A DNA stretch of 64,000 bases from Cheilinus undulatus (GCF_018320785.1 NC_054873.1:23278196-23342195); one strand, 5' to 3'. Counted from the first letter of the stretch, positions 26,245 through 37,883 are shown. Numbers and translations: made by a program. Notes: generated from the letters alone by a model not told the origin.

Positions 26245-29200
26245 ATGAAGCACCTGCTGTTCTGGGGGATTGCTTTGGCTTCATTTCACATCAGCAAATC
26301 AATTCCAGGTATAGTAATCTACTTTAATTTTTATTTAAAGTGGGGATTAAAAAACTTGTTTATGGGCTAAAACTTTACTTTTTACTCTAGAGACCATGGG
26401 ACCATAGTATGGACTTGTCTCGTATGGCTAAATATGAAGTGTTTCCTTGGTGATGTTTCTGTTATTGTACTCAGTAACTAGAAACATGGGGGTGGGGGGT
26501 TATAGTTTGTGTGATTTTAAATGATTTCACTTGAATGCTAATAGTTTTAATAAAAACTGGTCGGACAGTTAAAGCTTAGCTCTGTACAAGGTGATACTGC
26601 ACCTAAATTAGTAGTTATAAAATAAACAGTAGGTGGAATCATACAGTACGATATGTAGCTGCTTTATTACTCATGACAAGGGATAAAAATCAACCAGAGA
26701 TCTATAGACCTGATTACCAAAACTAGTTTAAGCTCATAGAAGTCCCAAAATAGCAAACAAAAGAATTTTATTTCATTGACTCCATGTTCTTAGTTGTCAA
26801 CATAATGAGGAGGATACTATTTAATGTACACTTACTCTGCTTGAAATGTTATTTACACTCTGCTAATGATTGTGCTAAGCTGAGTGGGCATTTCCTACCT
26901 CTATAATTCCAAACTGTAAGCCGTGAGATCATTTCTGTCTGAGACTGAGCAAAAGAACTGAAACTATGTCAACCTGAAACTTCATCCTGCCTGAACCTTG
27001 CAAATTATCTGTAGGAAGATGTAGTCAGTTTGTTAGCCCTCTTTTTCCTCCAAAATCAAGGGCATTCGGCATAAAATGTATGGTCCCATTCCTCTTCGGT
27101 TATAATCATGAAGGGCAGCATGACCTAAAGTGAACTATTAATGACCCTTTATATTGTCATCACAAAAACAGGGAGTGGGTATTGAGTGACAAGGTAAATT
27201 GTTAATTCCTTATGTAATCACAAGTCTATTTATGACTGCAATTGAAAAAAACAATCATACAATGTGCAGGTGCACTCAAAGCGTTGCAGAGGGCATCTCA
27301 TCGTGTTTTCTGTTGGTCTTTGGATGTACTTTCAAAAAGGAAACCAAAAAAAGCATAAAAATAAAGTAAAATGCCCTCAGGGTCCAATCCAGTGGGAAAA
27401 AAACATGATAGTGCTGACTGACACGATGAATCTTGATAAATTGTCTTCTAGAAAACATGTGTCCAATACTGTATGAGTACGTGAATACCAGTCTGACAGT
27501 TTCACATGTGAGACAATGTACAATCCCCAACTCCATAAAAGTTGGGGCATCGTATAAACTGTAGACAAAAACAGAATGCAATCACTTGCAAATCAAAAAA
27601 TGTGATCTATATGATAATGTGTCCCTGTGGTAAAGTTTATATTGGGGAAACATCCCGCACACTCAGAAAAAGGATCACAGAACACAGAAGTGTTATTAAA
27701 AGAAATGACGCCACCAGCCCATTTTAATGATTTTTTGGCACCCTATGTCCTCTTTATTTTTCTTAGGTATAGAAGTCATTAAACCTAGTTTGAGGGGTGG
27801 CAACATACATCTTGTTAGGAAAAAGAGAGAAGCATTTTGGATTTTTTAAATTCAAAACGTTTATTTCCAGGGGGATGAATGAAGATTTTTCTATCAATGA
27901 GTTTTTATAATTATCTCTTAACCGGGGATTTTTATTAGGTTTTTAACTCTAAAAGTGTTTATCTCCAAACTAACGTTCTATGTTTTCCTTTTATCTGTTC
28001 CCCTTTAGATGTTTTTACTGATGTCCTTTAGCCTTTCATAAAATGTTTTTACAAAATGCTTTTATAAAATGTTTTACCTCTTCCAAAGATAGCACTTTAA
28101 AATGACCCCAGAATGCACTTTAACTCCACCAAGTGGTCATTTCCTTGTACTGTTTCAACACATTTTTTGTGTCTGTTTCCCATTAGACACTCCCTGTGCC
28201 TCTTTGGCAGTGTCTTTTGGTCATAAACCAGATGATCACTTAACCAACCCATTGGTACTGTTACCCCATTGGCTGGTATACATATGTGGCTGTTTCTGAT
28301 TGGTTAGAATTGTGGAGTTTTGTAAGATTTTTTTTCCTGTTTTAACACTACCCTATTTAAATGTTGCTTACAATGTGGTTCTTGATGACCCTGATGAAGG
28401 CTACATGCCGAAACACGTCGGTCTAATAAAGTCGTTCCTTAAACTACAAGTGTTGCTGGAGATTTCTGTTCTCTTCAAATCTCATAAACACATATTTTAT
28501 TTACAACAGAATATAAACAACACATCAGATGTTGAAACAGAAACATTTTACCAATTGATGAAAAATATAAGCTCATATTGACTTTGATGGCAGAAATACA
28601 CCTCAAAAGAGTAGGAGTGGCAACAATATGCTGGAGGAGCATTTTGCAACTAATTAGGTTCATTCACAGGTCAGTAACATGACTGGGTATAAAAGAAGCA
28701 TTTCATAGAGGCAGAGTCTCTGAGACATTGTTCCTATCAGTCATGAATATTAGATACATAGATAGCCAAACAATACAGTACTGCAGTACTGTTAATATAT
28801 TCTTACTTCAGTAAATGTACTACAGTAGTGTATAACAGAGATATAAAATCTAAGTCTTACCCAGAGTTTCTGGTTATTTAACTACAAATATTTGCCTTTT
28901 ATTTATCTTTATTTATTTATCTATTTGCCACTATTCGTGCTGACACCCCACAGCATACAGTAAGTTTCCTTTGAATTATTTTTGCCCCTGCCTCTCAAAC
29001 ATCCAAAGTCCTCCACTGATACAATGACTGTAGTGGTTATCTTACCTTCTTATTCTCTAAAAAAGGTGAAAAAATGTGTGCTTTAAGAACCTGAGCATCT
29101 GACCCTGCAAAATTAAACTGATCATTTTCTCATACATACACAATCCAACAGATTTCTGTCGACTGCCTCAAGATGAAGGAAGTGGAAACCAGTTTATCTT

Positions 29201-32200
29201 CTCTGTGTATTATGATGCCACCAATGACCGATGCATACCTTTCCTCTACAAGGGTGAAGGGGGAAATGCCAACCGCTTTACAAATGAAAGAGAGTGCATT
29301 AGAAACTGTTCAGCTAATTCAGAAAAACTCTACCCCATGGACGGTAAGATGATTTTATGTATTCAGAGTGAAGGGGGAAATGGGGGGGATTTATCATTTG
29401 CATTGCCAAGTCATCAACTATTTTTGGTTGTACAAATGTCTAATATAGGGCCCTCTAGTAGGTGAACCCAGTCTGAAAGTAAAATAAAATACAATACAAT
29501 AAAATAAAAAAACTATTACTGACCATGAACCAGCTAAATCAGAAGTGTTTTTTGGCCTAAACGAGAATGAACGGACACTTGATTGTTGGGCCAAGCTGGC
29601 CAAACTGACAGAGCCTTCCTCTGGTCTGTTTTTAGAAAAAAAAGAGCCCTCTTTTACTATTAAATCTCTGAAATTGTTTTAAAAAAATAATATTCAACAC
29701 CTCAGGGACTGTAGGACAGACACTGTCAGCCTTAAGTACTGGCAATATAAAACCCAGCAATGAAAGATAGGGATAACAGAACAGATAATGTGAATGAAAA
29801 CAACTGCTCCTTTTAAGTTGTGGTCATCTATAAGCTGATCATGAGGATAATGTCTTCTCTATACAGAGACTGAGGCTTGCCACTTGAAAAAGGCTCCAGG
29901 TGGTTGTAATAGTCTGTATTTGAGATACTACTACGATGCTGTCTATAACAAGTGCAAAAAATTCTTCTGGACTGGATGCTATGGAAATGGAAACAGGTTC
30001 CCTGACCATGAAACCTGCAATGCCACATGTGCCGGAACCCATGGTGAGTGCAAATACCTCTACTTTATACATCGTTCTCATTGCTATTAATGTCATTAGG
30101 TACATGTAGTGCTGTACATCAGAGATGTAGTAGGTTTTTAAAAGTTTTATATTAAATATTCAAAATAAGATAGCCAAAATTCTAATTATAATATTTAAAT
30201 AGCCAAACTGATATAAAAAGATGCTCTTTTTCTTATTTTTGCCCCTGCCCCCCAACATCCTAAGTCCTCCACGGGTACAATGACTGTAATTGTTAATGGC
30301 TGCTTATTCTCTAAAAAGGTGACAAAATTATGTGTGCTTAAAAACCTGAGCATCAGCCCCTGCCAAATTAAACTGATCATTTTCTCATACATACACAATC
30401 CAACAGATTTCTGTCGGCTGCCACAAGATGAAGGTACAGGACACAGCTTTATCTTTTCTGTGTCTTATGATGCCGCCAACGACAGATGCATACCTTTCCT
30501 CTACAAGGGTGAAGGGGGAAATGCCAACCGCTTTACAAATGAGAGAGAGTGCATTAGAAACTGCTCTGTTAACTCAGAGAAACTCTACCCCATGGATGGT
30601 AAGATGATTTTATGTATTTCAAGTGGAAAAGAAAAACAGTTGAAATTTATTCCTTTATTAACTATTTTGGGTTGTTAAAATGTCTAAAAGATGGCCTACA
30701 AGTTGAACCCAGTCTGAAAAAATATTCTTGTTCCTGCCAACTGTTGCTGACCATGAACCAGCTAACGAGGTGGTGTTTATGGCCTTTAGGAATATGAAAA
30801 GAAACCTGATTATTGAGCCAACCTGGTCAAACTTTAAGGGGCTTATTGGGACTGTGTTTTTATGTTTTAGATAACAGACCCCTCTTTTACTATCAAATCT
30901 CTGTAATTACTTTGACAAATTACTGCCCAATCCCTCAGGGGCTGCAGGACAGACACTGTCAGCCTTAAGTACTGGCAAAACAGCAACAAGAATGAAAGAT
31001 GGAGATAACATAGAACTGATAATGTGAACGAAAACTCCTGCTCCTTTTAGGTTGTGGTCATCTAATCCACTGCTTTATTCACAGTGCCTTACTGAGGTGA
31101 CTTCTTATGATTGTAAAATTAATCATGAGGATAATGTCTTCTCTTTACAGAGACTGAGGCTTGCCACTTTAAAAAGGCTGAGGGTGGTTGTAGTGGTCAG
31201 TATCTGAGATACTACTATGATGCTGTTCATGACAAGTGCGAAAAATTCCTCTGGACCGGATGCTTTGGAAATGGAAACCGGTTCCCTGACCATGAATCCT
31301 GCAAAGCCACATGTGCCAGCACCCCTGGTGAGCACAAATACCTCTACTTTATACATCGTCTTAATTGCTATTAAAGTCATTAGGTACATGAAGTACTGTA
31401 TTACAGAGATGTAGTAGGTTTTAAAGGTTTGATTTAAAATATCAAATATTTGAAACAAGATAGCCAAAATCTAGATATTAATAATTACATAGCCAAAATA
31501 AAAAGGTACCTTTTCGATTTTTTTCTGCCCCTGCCCCTCAAACATCCTGAGTCCCCACTGATACAATGCTTATTCTCTAAAAATGTGATAAAATGTGTGC
31601 TTTAAGAACCTGAGCATCTGACCCTGCAAAATTAAACTGATCATTTTCTCATACATACACAATCCAACAGATTTCTGTCGACTGCCTCAAGATGAAGGAA
31701 GTGGAAACCAGTTTATCTTCTCTGTGTATTATGATGCCACCAATGACCGATGCATACCTTTCCTCTACAAGGGTGAAGGGGGAAATGCCAACCGCTTTAC
31801 AAATGAAAGAGAGTGCATTAGAAATTGTTCAGCTAATTCAGAAAAACTCTACCCCATGGACGGTAAGATGATTTTATGTATTCAGAGTGAAGGGGGAAAT
31901 GGGGGGGATTTATCATTTGCATTGCCAAGTCATCAACTATTTTTGGTTGTACAAATGTCTAATATAGGGCCCTCTAGTAGGTGAACCCAGTCTGAAAGTA
32001 AAATAAAATACAATACAATAAAATAAAAAAACTATTACTGACCATGAACCAGCTAAATCAGAAGTGTTTTTTGGCCTAAACGAGAATGAACGGACACTTG
32101 ATTGTTGGGCCAAGCTGGCCAAACTGACAGAGCCTTCCTCTGGTCTGTTTTTAGAAAAAAAAGAGCCCTCTTTTACTATTAAATCTCTGAAATTGTTTTA

Positions 32201-35200
32201 AAAAAATAATATTCAACACCTCAGGGACTGTAGGACAGACACTGTCAGCCTTAAGTACTGGCAATATAAAACCCAGCAATGAAAGATAGGGATAACAGAA
32301 CAGATAATGTGAATGAAAACAACTGCTCCTTTTAAGTTGTGGTCATCTATAAGCTGATCATGAGGATAATGTCTTCTCTTTACAGAGACTGAGGCTTGCC
32401 ACTTGAAAAAGGCTCCAGGTGGTTGTAATGGTCAGTATTTGAGATACTACTACGATGCTGTCTATAACAAGTGCAAAAAATTCCTCTGGACTGGATGTGA
32501 TGGAAATGGAAACAGGTTCCCTGACCATGAAACCTGCAATGCCACATGTGCCGGAACCCATGGTGAGTGCAAATACCTCTACTTTATACATCGTTCTCAT
32601 TGCTATTAATGTCATTAGGTACATGTAGTGCTGTACATCAGAGATGTAGTAGGTTTTTAAAAGTTTTATATTAAATATTCAAAATAAGATAGCCAAAATT
32701 CTAATTATAATATTTAAATAGCCAAACTGATATAAAAAGATGCTCTTTTTCTTATTTTTGCCCCTGCCCCCCAACATCCTAAGTCCTCCACTGGTACAAT
32801 GACTGTAATTGTTAATGGCTGTTTATTCTCTAAAAAGGGGACAAAAATATGTGTGCTTAAAAACCTGAGCATCAGCCCCTGCCAGATTAAACTGATCATT
32901 TTCTCATACATACACAATCCAACAGATTTCTGTCGGCTGCCACAAGATGAAGGTACAGGACACAGCTTTATCTTCTCTGTGTCTTATGATGCCGCCAACG
33001 ACAGATGCATACCTTTCCTCTACAAGGGTGAAGGGGGAAATGCCAACCGCTTTACAAATGAGAGAGAGTGCATTAGAAACTGCTCTGTTAACTCAGAGAA
33101 ACTCTACCCCATGGATGGTAAGATGATTTTATGTATTTCAAGTGGAAGAGAAAAACAGTTGAAATTTATTCCTTTATTAACTATTTTGGGTTGTTAAAAT
33201 GTCTAAAAGATGGCCTACAAGTTGAACCCAGTCTGAAAAAATATTCTTGTTCCTACCAACTGTTGCTGACCATGAACCAGCTAACGAGGTGGTGTTTATG
33301 GCCTTTAGGAATATGAAAAGAAACCTGATTATTGAGGCAACCTGGTCAAACTTTAAGGGGCTTATTGGGACTGTGTTTTTATGTTTTAGATAACAGACCC
33401 CTCTTTTACTATCAAATCTCTGTAATTACTTTGACAAATTACTGCCCAATCCCTCAGGGGCTGCAGGACAGACACTGTCAGCCTTAAGTACCGGCAAGAC
33501 AGCAACGAGAATGAAAGATGGAGATAACATAGAACTGATAATGTGAACGAAAACTCCTGCTCCTTTTAAGTTGTGGTCATCTAATCCACTGCTTTATTCA
33601 CAGTGCCTTACTGAGGTGACTTCTTATCATAAAATTGATCATGAGGATAATGTCTTCTCTTTACAGAGACTGAGGCTTGCCACTTTAAAAAGGCTGAGGG
33701 TGGTTGTAGTGGTCAGTATCTGAGATACTACTATGATGCTGTTCATGACAAGTGCGAAAAATTCCTCTGGACCGGATGCTTTGGAAATGGAAACCGGTTC
33801 CCTGACCATGAATCCTGCAAAGCCACATGTGCCAGCACCCCTGGTGAGCACAAATACCTCTACTTTATACATCGTCCTAATTGCTATTAAAGTCATTAGG
33901 TACATGAAGTACTGTATTACAGAGATGTAGTAGGTTTTAAAGGTTTGATTTAAAATATCAAATATTTGAAATAAGATAGCCAAAATCTAGATATTTATAT
34001 TTGCATAGCCAAAATAAAAAGGTGCCTTTTTGATTTTTTTCTGCCCCTGCCCCTCAAACATCCTGAGTCCCCACTGATACAATGCTTATTCTCTAAAAAT
34101 GTGATAAAATGATTTGTGCTTAAAAACCTGAGCATCTGACCCTGCAAAATTAAACTGATCATTTTCTCATACATACACAATCCAACAGATTTCTGTCAAC
34201 TGCCTCAAGATGAAGGTACAGGACACAGCTTTATCTTATCTGTGTCTTATGATGCCGCCAACGACAGATGCATACCTTTCTTCTACAAGGGTGAAGGAGG
34301 AAATGCCAACCGCTTTACAAATGAGAGAGAGTGCATAAGAAACTGCTCTGTTAACTCAGAGAAACTCTACCCCATGGATGGTAGGATGATTTTATGTATT
34401 TCAAGTGGAAACAACATGGGATAAATCATGAATTTTTCAACTATTTTTGGTTTCCCAATTGTCAAATGTATCCTCAAAGATTCCCTACAAGTTCATCTGT
34501 GGACTTTAACCATGAACAAGCTAATGAGATAGTGTTTATGGCCTTAAGGAGCATGAAAGGACACTTGATCACTGAGTCAGCCTGGTCAAATTGAGAGAGC
34601 CTTTTTAAAATCTGTTTCTTTTTGTAAATAACAGACTCTCTTTTACCATCAAATCTCTGTAATTTCTTTCAAAAATTCTTGCACAATTCCCCAGGGGCCG
34701 CAGAACAGACACTGTCAACCTTAAGTACTGGCAATACACCACCCAGTGGTGAAGATGGGGGTAACACAAAACAGATAAAGAGAATAAAAACACCAGCTCC
34801 TTTGAGATCATCTAATCCTCAGCTTTATTCATAAATAGATAACACCCTACTGACCGGACTTTTATGATGATAAAGTTGATCATGAGGATAATATCTTTTC
34901 TACACAGCGACTGAGGCTTGCCACTTTAAAAAGGCTGAGGGTGGTTGTAGTGGCCAGTATCTGAGATACTACTACAATGCTGTTCGTGAAAAGTGCAAAA
35001 AATTCCTCTGGACCGGATGCTTTGGAAATGGAAACAGGTTCCCTGATTACAGAACCTGTAAAGCCACATGTGCCGGCACCCCAGGTGAGCACAAATACCT
35101 CTGCTTTATACATCGTCCTAATTGCTATTAATGCCATTATAGCAACATGTCTTTAAATGTTCACAAACTGATAAATGACACTAGTAAAAATATTGTATGC

Positions 35201-35275
35201 AATGTGTTTTTTTTATTTTTTTGTGTTGTGTTTCCAGGTGGTGGTGATGACTCAGACACCCTTGATGGTCTGTAG
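26245..35275 (+). CDS. Kunitz gene B: ten-Kunitz secreted protein, about 648 aa
   Basis: Exons: 26245-26308 (signal peptide MKHLLFWGIALASFHISKS); then alternating 192-nt and 177-nt Kunitz exons at 29152-29343, 29867-30043, 30407-30598, 31151-31327, 31671-31862, 32386-32562, 32926-33117, 33667-33843, 34189-34380 and 34908-35084; last exon 35238-35275, ending GGL-stop. All introns are phase 1 GT-AG; total 649 codons. Domains 1, 3, 5, 7 and 9 have Gly at position 14 and Glu at 38 instead of Cys. Domains 2, 4, 6, 8 and 10 have all six cysteines and Asn (2, 6) or Ser (4, 8, 10) at P1. The membrane and tail exons of gene A exist downstream only as decayed relics, so the product should be secreted. 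Intron 1 was enlarged by a Penelope-like element nested in a DNA repeat. A partial transcript using fewer domains is possible. Confidence 0.8.
27595..28475 (+). mobile_element. Penelope-like retroelement, 5'-truncated fossil
   Basis: A short frame near 27600-27727 contains a GIY-YIG endonuclease-like segment (VIYMIMCPCGKVYIGET, then RKRITEHRS), which is the C-terminal domain of Penelope-like reverse transcriptases. The 3' part ends with a hammerhead-ribozyme-like motif, as known for this family. CAAATC occurs at both junctions (27589-27594 and 28476-28481). At about 880 bp it is only the 3' end of the element, and it is not intact. It lies in intron 1 of Kunitz gene B. Confidence 0.8.
28381..28432 (+). 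ncRNA. Hammerhead-ribozyme-like motif (type I, minimal helix III)
   Basis: Core CTGATGA at 28391-28397 and GAAA at 28410-28413. Helix I: GACC 28387-28390 pairs with GGTC 28420-28423, and CTT 28381-28383 can pair with AAG further out. Helix II: GGC 28399-28401 pairs with GCC 28407-28409 around a TACAT loop. Helix III is the very short ACACGT type, and the predicted cleavage would follow C28419 (GTC). There is one extra A before helix II. Hammerhead motifs of this compact form are known in Penelope-like elements; activity here is unknown. Confidence 0.65.
29060..34100 (+). repeat. Tandem duplication of a 2.52-kb four-domain unit in gene B
   Basis: Copy 1 (about 29060-31580) and copy 2 (about 31580-34100) are nearly identical, introns included. 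Equivalent exons are offset by 2519, 2519, 2519 and 2516 bp. The intron block starting GGGGGGATTTATCATTTGCA and the GCAATATAAAACCCAGCAAT block are the same in both. Domains 9-10 are a further, older copy. Identity in introns points to very recent duplication or gene conversion, or to an assembly duplication. Confidence 0.85.
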
Positions 35276-35534
35276 ACCCAAAGAACTTAATGTCATATTT
35301 ATCTTAAATCAGTGACTTAACATTGCCTTTATTAACTATTTGTTTTGATAAATAGTCATTTAAAAATTAAAATGTTTTCAGCACATTAAGATTAGAATGG
35401 GCTTGTTTCAGTCAGAATTGTTTTGCTCATTATTCAAGGGGTTCTTACTTGTTATATGTAAGATTTTGAGATTCATTTGAAGTTCAAATTAAATCTAATT
35501 ATATGACTCCTATTTTCTGTTGTCTACTTTTGAG

Positions 35535-35613
35535 CAATCAAACTGAGTTTTACTCAGTATCATTCTAAATGCTGTCATTATAACAGTGGTTGTATTTTCC
35601 TTATATCAAAGCA
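35535..35613 (+). pseudogene. Decayed transmembrane exon of Kunitz gene B
   Basis: Aligns with gene A exon 5 (23640-23718): CAATCAAACTGAGTTTTACT matches CAATCATCTGTGGAGTTTTG, and TGCTGTCATTATAACAG matches GGCTGTCATTATAACAG. Relative to gene A it has a single-base deletion and substitutions that bring in stops, and the splice donor context is altered. It cannot supply a membrane segment. Confidence 0.7.
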
Positions 35614-36103
35614 ATATAATTTGTCTTTTTATTAACCCCAATATGACAAGGGTGATGAAGTCTTACCACCATGCAAGGCTGCCAGTAAGGGGTATAAAAG
35701 GAGGACTTTCTGGTGCCCTGCCAAATGGGGGTCTCATGGAAATCAGCAAAATCATGATCACTGAAAAGTTAAGCTGTGATGACAATATTTTATTTTCAAC
35801 CTGAATAACAACCACCCTTACCTGAGCAACAACAAAAAAAGAATTTTATATATCAATCTTGTAGTAAAACATAACCTTATTTTCCAAGATGTACCTCTTT
35901 TCTTAAAACAGAATTACATTAAGATAACAATGTGAATGGGCACATTGAACCAAATCATTTGGAAAGTAATGTCAGACGTCAGGATGCCAGAAAAGGGAGA
36001 TCAAACTGAGACAACCATAGTGGAAAAATAACTGAATAATTGTGAAATGGGTTAAAGGTGGCAACAAAGTGGCAAAAATGGGTCAAAAGTAACAATCAGG
36101 TGT

Positions 36104-36126
36104 TGGTGTGTGTGTGTGTGTGTGGG

Positions 36127-36160
<34 letters not shown>
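36104..36160. repeat. (GT)n microsatellite
   Basis: About 55 bp of GT with one GGGGG interruption. Confidence 0.9.
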
Positions 36161-36454
36161 CTGAAATGGCTTTAAGTTGGCAAATGGGTGTTAAAAGTGG
36201 CAAAAAAGGATGGAAATAGTGGTGAAAAGCTTGACACACTTTTCAGCACCAAAATGTGGTAACTGTTAGCTAGGATGCTAGCACTAATGCTACTGCCTGC
36301 TTTCATTGAAATTGTATATAATCTACAACTGGGGAGGGGCCATTCAATAGGTTTTTCAGGGGCCCAGCCAATTCTGTGGCAGGCCTGCTGATGTGGTTGA
36401 AATTCAAACAGTACAACTTTACTTTTAGATAACTCTCAGTATTCACATCTTCAT

Positions 36455-36545
36455 GAAAAAGGGCTCCAAGCAGAAGTCGGGACAGAAAATATTAGAGACC
36501 CAGGCGGAATCATCTCCTCAGCAGCAGAGGATGGAAATGTCATGG
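36455..36545 (+). pseudogene. Decayed last exon (cytoplasmic tail) of Kunitz gene B
   Basis: GAAAAAGGGCTCCAAGCAGA aligns with the start of gene A exon 6, and CAGCAGAGGATGGAAATGTC with its end. The acceptor AG before it has become AT (TTCATG instead of TTCAGG), and the TAA stop is TGG. It is therefore a relic, matching the loss of the membrane exon upstream. Confidence 0.7.
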
Positions 36546-36599
36546 AAAAGCATGTCACCTTGATATCAATAGGTGGAGTCATTACTTAAAAAAAAAACA

Positions 36600-37260
36600 A
36601 AAAAAAAAAACATATTAACAGTATAATATTTAACTTAGACTTTTTACTGATATTTTTGGGATGCACATTTGATCAAATAGTACTTTATCAGTTTCACAAC
36701 CTGTCAGAAGCTGTATTTTTCTTGCCTGGAAAATTTTTGACATATGGGGTTGCATACAGCACAAAGCCCATTCAGAACGCCTAAGGACCAATGCCTAATC
36801 TGAAAACTGCATTAAACTATTACCAACCATTTTATCTGGCATTACAAGTAAAGAACACTCTATCTTTGTGCAACTAGAAATGATTACACTGCTTTTGAAA
36901 TCAGTCATATATTTGTGACCTGGGCTGTTATATATGATTAATGCATTTACAGATGCTAAGCCTTGCACTGCTTACAGACTGTGTTTAATGCAGAATGTCT
37001 AGCATTTGGGGGGCAAATCAGCTTGCAGCCATATATGTTGATGTTTCCAAGCTTTTCAGTGTGATTTTAGGAGGGCCATCTTTGTGATGGTGGTAAGGTT
37101 AATCGCGCTGAAATACACCAAACATAAGATTAAGTAAGACTTAAATGTTGCTCTACCCTGTATCATTAGTACTTCACATTCAGCAAACACTGAGTACATT
37201 TTAAATGGTTTATTTCCGTTTAGTCAAACTTGTCTGGCCACTTGTTCAAACCAGACTCAA
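36600..37260. other. Intergenic stretch between Kunitz gene B and usp3
   Basis: Apart from an A-rich run at 36590-36612 and 3' UTR-like homology to gene A up to about 36720, nothing is recognised. Confidence 0.45.
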
Positions 37261-37289
37261 AGTGAACCGGTCTGAGATGTCTTTTAACT

Positions 37290-37560
37290 ACGCATGCGTG
37301 TCAGGGTGATAGTTACAACATAGAAAAGTGAACTTAACACATTGTTCACGCGGCTGATTAAACGAGCTTCCAAAAGTCAAACTATAAAACTGCAGGAGAA
37401 AGCCGTTGAGCCCAAGTAAGACACAAAAGTGCCTGAGAGTGGAAGTGGTGTAAACGAAGGCGGAAGTAGCTCGACGTACACGAAAAAACGTTTGGTTTCC
37501 ATCTTTTGTTTTGTAGTTGTGGCCGAGCCGGTAGACTGACGTCACTTCCTCGAGTTCTTT
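37290..37560 (+). promoter_or_regulatory. usp3 proximal promoter with NRF1-, ETS- and CRE-like sites
   Basis: A TATA-less region. Visible motifs: ACGCATGCGT at about 37291-37300 (NRF1-like half palindromes); CGGAAGTA at 37461-37468 (ETS core); a perfect CRE TGACGTCA at 37537-37544 running straight into CTTCCT (an inverted ETS core). This composition is usual for housekeeping genes. A second TGACGTCA lies at about 38009-38016 in intron 1. Confidence 0.45.
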
Positions 37561-37883
37561 CCATTTGTTTGTAGCAAACGGGTCTGATACCATATACACC
37601 AAGGGTAGCGTTACTATTTTATCTTACATGAAAGAATGGAAACGGCAATTGACGTGTCGTCTATAAACTAATGAATTCTTAAACTATGCAAGAAACGTAG
37701 CAGCGACCAAACGTATTAGCATTAGCAAAGACAGGAAAACGTGCGTTCGCCAGCAGAAATTGTTGGTCAGCTAACGGTAGCTAGTTAGCTGGTTCTGGTT
37801 AATTGGCTAACTGTTGTGGGCTTCGCTTTTCCCAGTGGTGCCTTTATTCTGTGCACAATAACTTATCTGGCAGTTGTAAGCTG

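Larger units (their letters stand above)
27520..28735. mobile_element. Common fish DNA-transposon-type repeat, split by a Penelope-like insert
   Basis: The left piece (about 27520-27594) has the wording of a widespread fish repeat (TACAATCCCCAACTCCATAA, AACAGAATGCAATCACTTGC). The right piece (28476 to about 28735) continues it (CTCATAAACACATATTTTAT, GCAACTAATTAGGTTCATTC, GGGTATAAAAGAAGCAT). The two are separated by the Penelope-like element and meet at a repeated CAAATC. The right end is truncated. I do not assign a superfamily. Confidence 0.65.

Noticed and set aside
27542-27727. Small frame with GIY-YIG-like motif as a host gene
   Set aside because: The motif, 5' truncation, flanking duplication and 3' hammerhead motif identify it as a Penelope-like element remnant.
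29060-34100. Regularly spaced repeats as a satellite or CRISPR-like array
   Set aside because: The repeated unit consists of Kunitz exons and introns in frame; it is intragenic duplication.
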